Shown piece by piece: positions 14,496 through 17,201 of a stretch of DNA of 17,201 nucleotides. The stretch is taken from contig CAYMLQ010000086.1 of the NCBI GenBank assembly GCA_964390795.1, forward strand, positions 1-17,201. The letters are read 5' to 3'. This DNA is from CAYMLQ01 sp964390795. GTDB lineage: Bacteria; Verrucomicrobiota; Kiritimatiellia; RFP12; UBA1067. The translations under genes and the position numbers were made by a program. The notes beneath the pieces are model-generated. The model saw only the letters and a program-made list of their open reading frames with translations. It was not told the origin of the DNA and did no database searches. Positions within the stretch are counted from its first letter, which is position 1. Each line of letters opens with the position of its first letter.

Positions 14496-15464
14496 TCAGT
14501 CGGGCGAGACCGACCACGTCTTGTCAGGGTCATAAACCTTCATTTTCGCTGCGGCCTTAAGAGTGTCGGCCCCCAAATCTTTCTGGTACACGCGCCCCTG
14601 CTGATTCACGATGAAGGTCATGACGCCGGTCTCGCCGTAACCAGCAGGCCAGGCGACAAGCGCGAAACCGCCGATCATGTTTCCGTTGATGACGTAATCG
14701 TACTTGCCGCCGGGCGCCGATTTGGCCTGACGGACCAGCACTTTAAACATGTAACCATGGAACGGTTCTTGCGCGGCCCCCTCCCCCTTCGCTTTCACCC
14801 GATACCCCTCGTCCTGAGCGAGGGCCACGAGCGGGCCGAGCGGACTGAGTTCGCCGTCGGGCTCGGGCTCCCAGTAAAGCCCGTCCTTCACGCCCGCCGC
14901 ACTGACGAACTTCTGGGCGTACTCCAGAACGTCGTCCCCGTCGCGGTCCTTTGCGGCGTAGTCGCGCTGCGCCTCGACATAAGCCCGCACCGCGCTGAGC
15001 GTCGTCAGCTCGTTGCGCCCGATGCGGCGGCTGAGCAGTTCGTCCTTGCCGGCCTCGGTGTCGAAGAACCACGCGCCGTCCTTCTGCACGAGGGGAACGG
15101 GAAAGGGCCAGGCGTCAGTGCCGACTTCAAGCACACACCGCGAATCCGACTCTTTCACGATCCGTTTGGCTTGCCGGATGGCTGTTGAGAAGGTGCCCAG
15201 CTCGTTCGTGGCCTGGATGCGATCCGGATTTTGGAGCTCCTCTGCCGCAGGCCCGAAAAGAGCACGAAGCGCTTCAACATCCTTGGCCGTTGCAGCGGTC
15301 TCAAGCGCCTCGACAGCCGCTTCAGGTGTCGCAAACGTCTTGCCAGCCTCATCCGCGCCAAGTACGGAGAGCGCGTGGATGGCGAGGGCCAGAAGGAAGG
15401 CTGTGTTTCCGGCGGACAGAACCATCCGCTTCAATCGACTTATGCTTACCGGCTTTGTTTTCAT
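14496..15464 (-). CDS. DUF2950-family secreted protein
   Basis: 322 aa with a signal peptide or membrane anchor at about 12-36. The C-terminal two thirds carry the DUF2950 signature. WPFPVPLVQKDGAWFFDTEAG spans 119-139, AYVEAQRDYA lies near 161-170, and EPFHGYMFKVLVRQ near 233-246. The end has APGGKYDYVINGNMIGGFAL, AWPAGYGETGVMTFIVNQQG and VYQKDLG. The length fits the family. Its biochemical role is unknown; it is exported. The ATG at 15464 has AAAAGG 7 bases upstream; an ATG at 15479 is possible but its ribosome site is too far. It sits 37 bp after the DUF3300 gene, a pairing I recall as common in other bacteria, which suggests the two work together. Confidence 0.9.
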   Translation of the reverse strand: MKTKPVSISRLKRMVLSAGNTAFLLALAIHALSVLGADEAGKTFATPEAAVEALETAATAKDVEALRALFGPAAEELQNPDRIQATNELGTFSTAIRQAKRIVKESDSRCVLEVGTDAWPFPVPLVQKDGAWFFDTEAGKDELLSRRIGRNELTTLSAVRAYVEAQRDYAAKDRDGDDVLEYAQKFVSAAGVKDGLYWEPEPDGELSPLGPLVALAQDEGYRVKAKGEGAAQEPFHGYMFKVLVRQAKSAPGGKYDYVINGNMIGGFALVAWPAGYGETGVMTFIVNQQGRVYQKDLGADTLKAAAKMKVYDPDKTWSVSPD

Positions 15465-15501
15465 CGTTCGCCTTTTCATGATTAGAGAGTGCCTTTCAGG
15501 G

Positions 15502-16854
15502 TTACCGGCGTCCGCCTCCGCTGCGTCCGCCTCCGCCGCTTGAACGGCTGGAGGACCCGCGACTGCTGAAGCTGCGCGAGCTCGAACCGCTGCTGAGCCC
15601 GCCGAAGGCGCTGCCGCCTCCCGACATCGAGGTGCTGCTCGGACGGGCTGAAGGGGAAGGAGAGGAGGAACGGTATGTCGGAGAGGGCGAGGTAGACCGC
15701 GCCGCGGGACTCGGGGTCGTTGTCGGACGCGTCGAGACATTTCCCGTGGAGGGGCGCGCCCCCACGTCGCCGGTGGAGGGTCTGGCTCCGACACTACCCG
15801 CGGAGGTCGGAGGGCGGGAAGGCGAGCTTGGCTGTGTGGAGGGGCGGGCACCGGAGGACGAACCCCAGCCCCGCGCCTCCGTGGTATTAGCCGTGCCGCC
15901 TCTGGAGGTGGAACTCATGCGATTCTGGTCAGGCTGCCATTTCTGTGGCGAGCCCGCGGAGCCGGCCTTGTTATAAGGGGTCACTTGATTCCCGCGGTTA
16001 CCCGAGTTCACATTGTTGTTGCGGTCGATGTTCGTATTGTTGTCACGGTCGACATTGACATTGTTGTTCACGGTCGTGTTGTGGTCGACATGGACGTTCG
16101 AGCCATGGTAGGACCCCGAGCCGCTCACATAAACCGCGCCATGGTGCCCCACGTAAACCGAGCCGCTGTGATAATCGCAACTGTTATGGGCGATCGCGGC
16201 GCCCACCGCGACCCCGACGCCGAAGGTCACCAACGGCGCGTAAGGATTCGGGACGTAGGCAGGTGGCGGATAATAGACCGTGTAGGGGTTGTAGACGGGC
16301 ACATACACGACCTGGGGATTGCCCGGCTGAATCTGCACGATGGTATTGGTCACCACCACCACGCGCTGCTCAACCGTGCTCTGGACGATGGTGTTGGTGA
16401 CGACCACCACCTGCTGCGCCGTCGTTTGGAGCGTACCCGCTTTGTGCGCCTTGCCGCGGAGGGTTTGGATCATCGCCAGCACGTCTTTGTCCTGCGCCAG
16501 AAACGCCTCGCCCAGAGCCATGGTCCATGGCAAGTCATCGTTCATTAATTTAATGACGGCAGGCACTCTCGCCACGGCTTTGACGTTATCGTCCCACGGC
16601 TGAGCGTCCAGCTTCGCAAGGTTGTTCGTATCGGCGACAAAGCGCGCCGCCTGGACAATTTCCAAGGGATAGACCGACGCCGGCAAGATCGTCGCGATCA
16701 GCGGGTCGGAATAGAGCGCAATCGGCGCGACGAGTTTCTCCAGCTCCGCCGCGCTGCGCGGCACCGGCGCGGAGGGCGGCGGTGCCGCGATCTGCGCGCT
16801 CGCCGATAAGGATGCCAAGGCGAGTGCAAGGACGAACCGTGCTGTAGTCTTCAT
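15502..16854 (-). CDS. DUF3300-family secreted protein with Asn-rich and Ser/Gly/Arg-rich tail
   Basis: 450 aa, signal peptide ending near SASA (residue 20). The DUF3300 domain (about 34-205) is clear: ELEKLVAPIALYSDPLIATI, LPASVYPLEIVQAARF, W at 87 in QPWDD, then VVYVPVYNPYTVYYP. A glycine-zipper-like segment (LVTFGVGVAVGAAIA, 208-222) leads into a His/Tyr/Gly stretch and an Asn-rich run (257-290). A Pro/Ser/Thr-rich region follows, and a basic Ser/Gly/Arg tail ends GGGGRSGGGRR. The Asn-rich and Ser/Gly parts make it longer than the conserved domain alone. Function is unknown; surface exposure is inferred. The start at 16854 has GGAGG upstream and puts the signal first; an ATG at 16914 is rejected. 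It is first in the 13-gene run, 109 bp after zwf. Confidence 0.9.
   Translation of the reverse strand: MKTTARFVLALALASLSASAQIAAPPPSAPVPRSAAELEKLVAPIALYSDPLIATILPASVYPLEIVQAARFVADTNNLAKLDAQPWDDNVKAVARVPAVIKLMNDDLPWTMALGEAFLAQDKDVLAMIQTLRGKAHKAGTLQTTAQQVVVVTNTIVQSTVEQRVVVVTNTIVQIQPGNPQVVYVPVYNPYTVYYPPPAYVPNPYAPLVTFGVGVAVGAAIAHNSCDYHSGSVYVGHHGAVYVSGSGSYHGSNVHVDHNTTVNNNVNVDRDNNTNIDRNNNVNSGNRGNQVTPYNKAGSAGSPQKWQPDQNRMSSTSRGGTANTTEARGWGSSSGARPSTQPSSPSRPPTSAGSVGARPSTGDVGARPSTGNVSTRPTTTPSPAARSTSPSPTYRSSSPSPSARPSSTSMSGGGSAFGGLSSGSSSRSFSSRGSSSRSSGGGGRSGGGRR
15718..15792 (-). repeat. 9-residue repeats in the DUF3300 tail
   Basis: Residues 355-379 read VGARPSTGD, VGARPSTGN and then a degenerate third unit VSTRPT. 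The first two copies differ only in the last residue, which suggests recent slippage or expansion in this low-complexity tail. Confidence 0.6.
15985..16086 (-). repeat. Asparagine-rich low-complexity segment
   Basis: Residues 257-290 of the DUF3300 protein are rich in Asn with alternating Asp/Arg/Val (for example TVNNNVNVDRDNNTNIDRNN). On DNA level the + strand is a GTTGTT/TTCG-rich imperfect repeat. Such segments can be flexible, metal-binding or aggregation-prone; no specific role can be read. Confidence 0.55.
16327..16410 (-). repeat. Duplicated 16-residue beta strand unit in the DUF3300 protein
   Basis: Residues 149-158 and 165-174 are identical (VVVVTNTIVQ), spaced by 16 residues. The underlying 48-bp units are similar but not identical in DNA, so this is an in-frame duplication that has begun to diverge. 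Confidence 0.65.
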
Positions 16855-16963
16855 AACCTTCGGGCCTCCAAATAACAGCTCACTATCATAACCGGAAAAA
16901 TGCTCTGGAAACATATCAAACCACTCTCCTGTTGACGAGTCTTTTGGGGGGGTGCTGCCGCTC
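16855..16963 (-). promoter_or_regulatory. Intergenic gap before the 13-gene run, weak promoter candidate
   Basis: No gene fits in these 109 bp between zwf and the DUF3300 gene. On the minus strand a -10-like TATGAT (16885-16890) lies about 16 bp downstream of GTTTCC (16907-16912), a poor -35. It would start transcription about 25 bases before the DUF3300 ATG, which is preceded by a GGAGG ribosome site. A better -35 sequence TTGATA (16914-16919) is 23 bp from the -10 box, too far. No hairpin plus T-run is visible behind zwf, so read-through from zwf remains possible. Confidence 0.3.
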
Positions 16964-17201
16964 CTACTTCGTCACCGTCGGGTTCTGCCAGCCGCCGGGC
17001 GGCGTGACCCGCTCGACTTCCTGTGGCCCCCAGGTCTGCGGTTCATATGCGAAGACGGGCGTGCCGGCCTTCAAGGCGGGATCCACGATCCGCCACGCCT
17101 CTTCGACGTAGTCCTGCCGGGCAAACAGCGTGGCGTCACCTGCCATGGCATCGCTCAGCACGCGCTCGTAGGCATCCATCTCCTCGGTCTGGGGCAGGCG
17201 G
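16964..17201 (-). CDS. zwf: Glucose-6-phosphate 1-dehydrogenase, C-terminal fragment
   Basis: The last 78 residues of a protein that continues beyond the window edge. The sequence (MDAYERVLSDAMAGDATLFA at its core, then EEAWRIVDP and a late WGPQEVERV) is the conserved C-terminus of glucose-6-phosphate dehydrogenase, the first oxidative enzyme of the pentose phosphate and Entner-Doudoroff routes, a cytoplasmic NADP-reducing enzyme. The catalytic and coenzyme domains lie outside the window. It is on the same strand as, and upstream of, the exported-protein run but has no visible functional link to it. Confidence 0.93.
   Translation of the reverse strand, partial: RLPQTEEMDAYERVLSDAMAGDATLFARQDYVEEAWRIVDPALKAGTPVFAYEPQTWGPQEVERVTPPGGWQNPTVTK

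Larger units (their letters stand above)
2174..16854 (-). other. Predicted 13-gene operon of exported proteins
   Basis: Thirteen genes read from 16854 down to 2174 with gaps of 37, 72, 86, 26, 37, 56, 17, -4, 52, -4, 37 and 55 bp. Every product has a signal peptide, lipobox or transmembrane helices. No divergent gene or convincing terminator interrupts the run, and several leaders have good ribosome sites. One transcript, or a few overlapping ones, is the simplest reading; an internal promoter in the 72- or 86-bp gaps cannot be excluded. Confidence 0.5.

Noticed and set aside
15502..15660. Ser/Gly/Arg-coding region considered as a DNA repeat or CRISPR-like array
   Set aside because: There are no regular direct repeats with unique spacers; the pattern comes from codon repetition in the protein tail.
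15465..15851. N-terminal extension of the DUF2950 frame
   Set aside because: The extension overlaps the DUF3300 tail and would bury the signal peptide; the ATG at 15464 has its own ribosome site.

Overview
The window is high-GC bacterial chromosome with dense coding. Of its 15 intact or near-intact genes, 14 carry a signal peptide, lipobox or membrane segments. The mix (an alkaline phosphatase with an N-terminal beta-sandwich domain, DUF3300, DUF2950, two DUF3313 lipoproteins, a DUF4105 membrane protein and several lipoprotein hydrolases) suggests a Gram-negative didermic bacterium. A PVC-type organism (Verrucomicrobiota/Kiritimatiellota/Lentisphaerota) seems plausible, but there is no rRNA or other phylogenetic marker, so this is an impression only.

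Layout. (1) Positions 1-202 are non-coding, with two small overlapping hairpins and a good sigma70-like promoter (TTGAAC-N17-TATAGT). (2) 203-2050 (+) is a secreted alkaline phosphatase. (3) 2047-2205 (+) is the 5' stub of an AraC-type regulator; it starts on the phosphatase stop codon and loses homology within a few bases of the oppositely oriented next gene. (4) 2174-16854 (-) is one uninterrupted run of 13 co-directional genes with gaps of -4 to 86 bp. In transcription order these are DUF3300, DUF2950, DUF3313 lipoprotein, secreted coiled-coil protein, large three-repeat surface protein, second DUF3313 lipoprotein, two-repeat lipoprotein, secreted SleB-like(?) protein, unknown lipoprotein, DUF4105 membrane protein, alpha/beta-hydrolase lipoprotein, degenerate SGNH lipoprotein, second alpha/beta-hydrolase lipoprotein. 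(5) 16964-17201 (-) is the C-terminal end of glucose-6-phosphate 1-dehydrogenase (zwf), cut by the window edge.

Working hypothesis (inference): the 13-gene run is an operon for an envelope or cell-surface system. Two proteins (DUF3300 and the three-repeat protein) share a glycine-zipper segment followed by a low-complexity region and a basic Ser/Gly/Arg tail, and may be surface or matrix proteins. The distal half is a lipid- or acyl-ester-processing module of a DUF4105 protein and three lipoprotein hydrolase-fold proteins, one of which appears catalytically dead. Two ATGA stop/start overlaps mark translationally coupled pairs. I see no tRNA, rRNA, CRISPR array, transposase or convincing intrinsic terminator.
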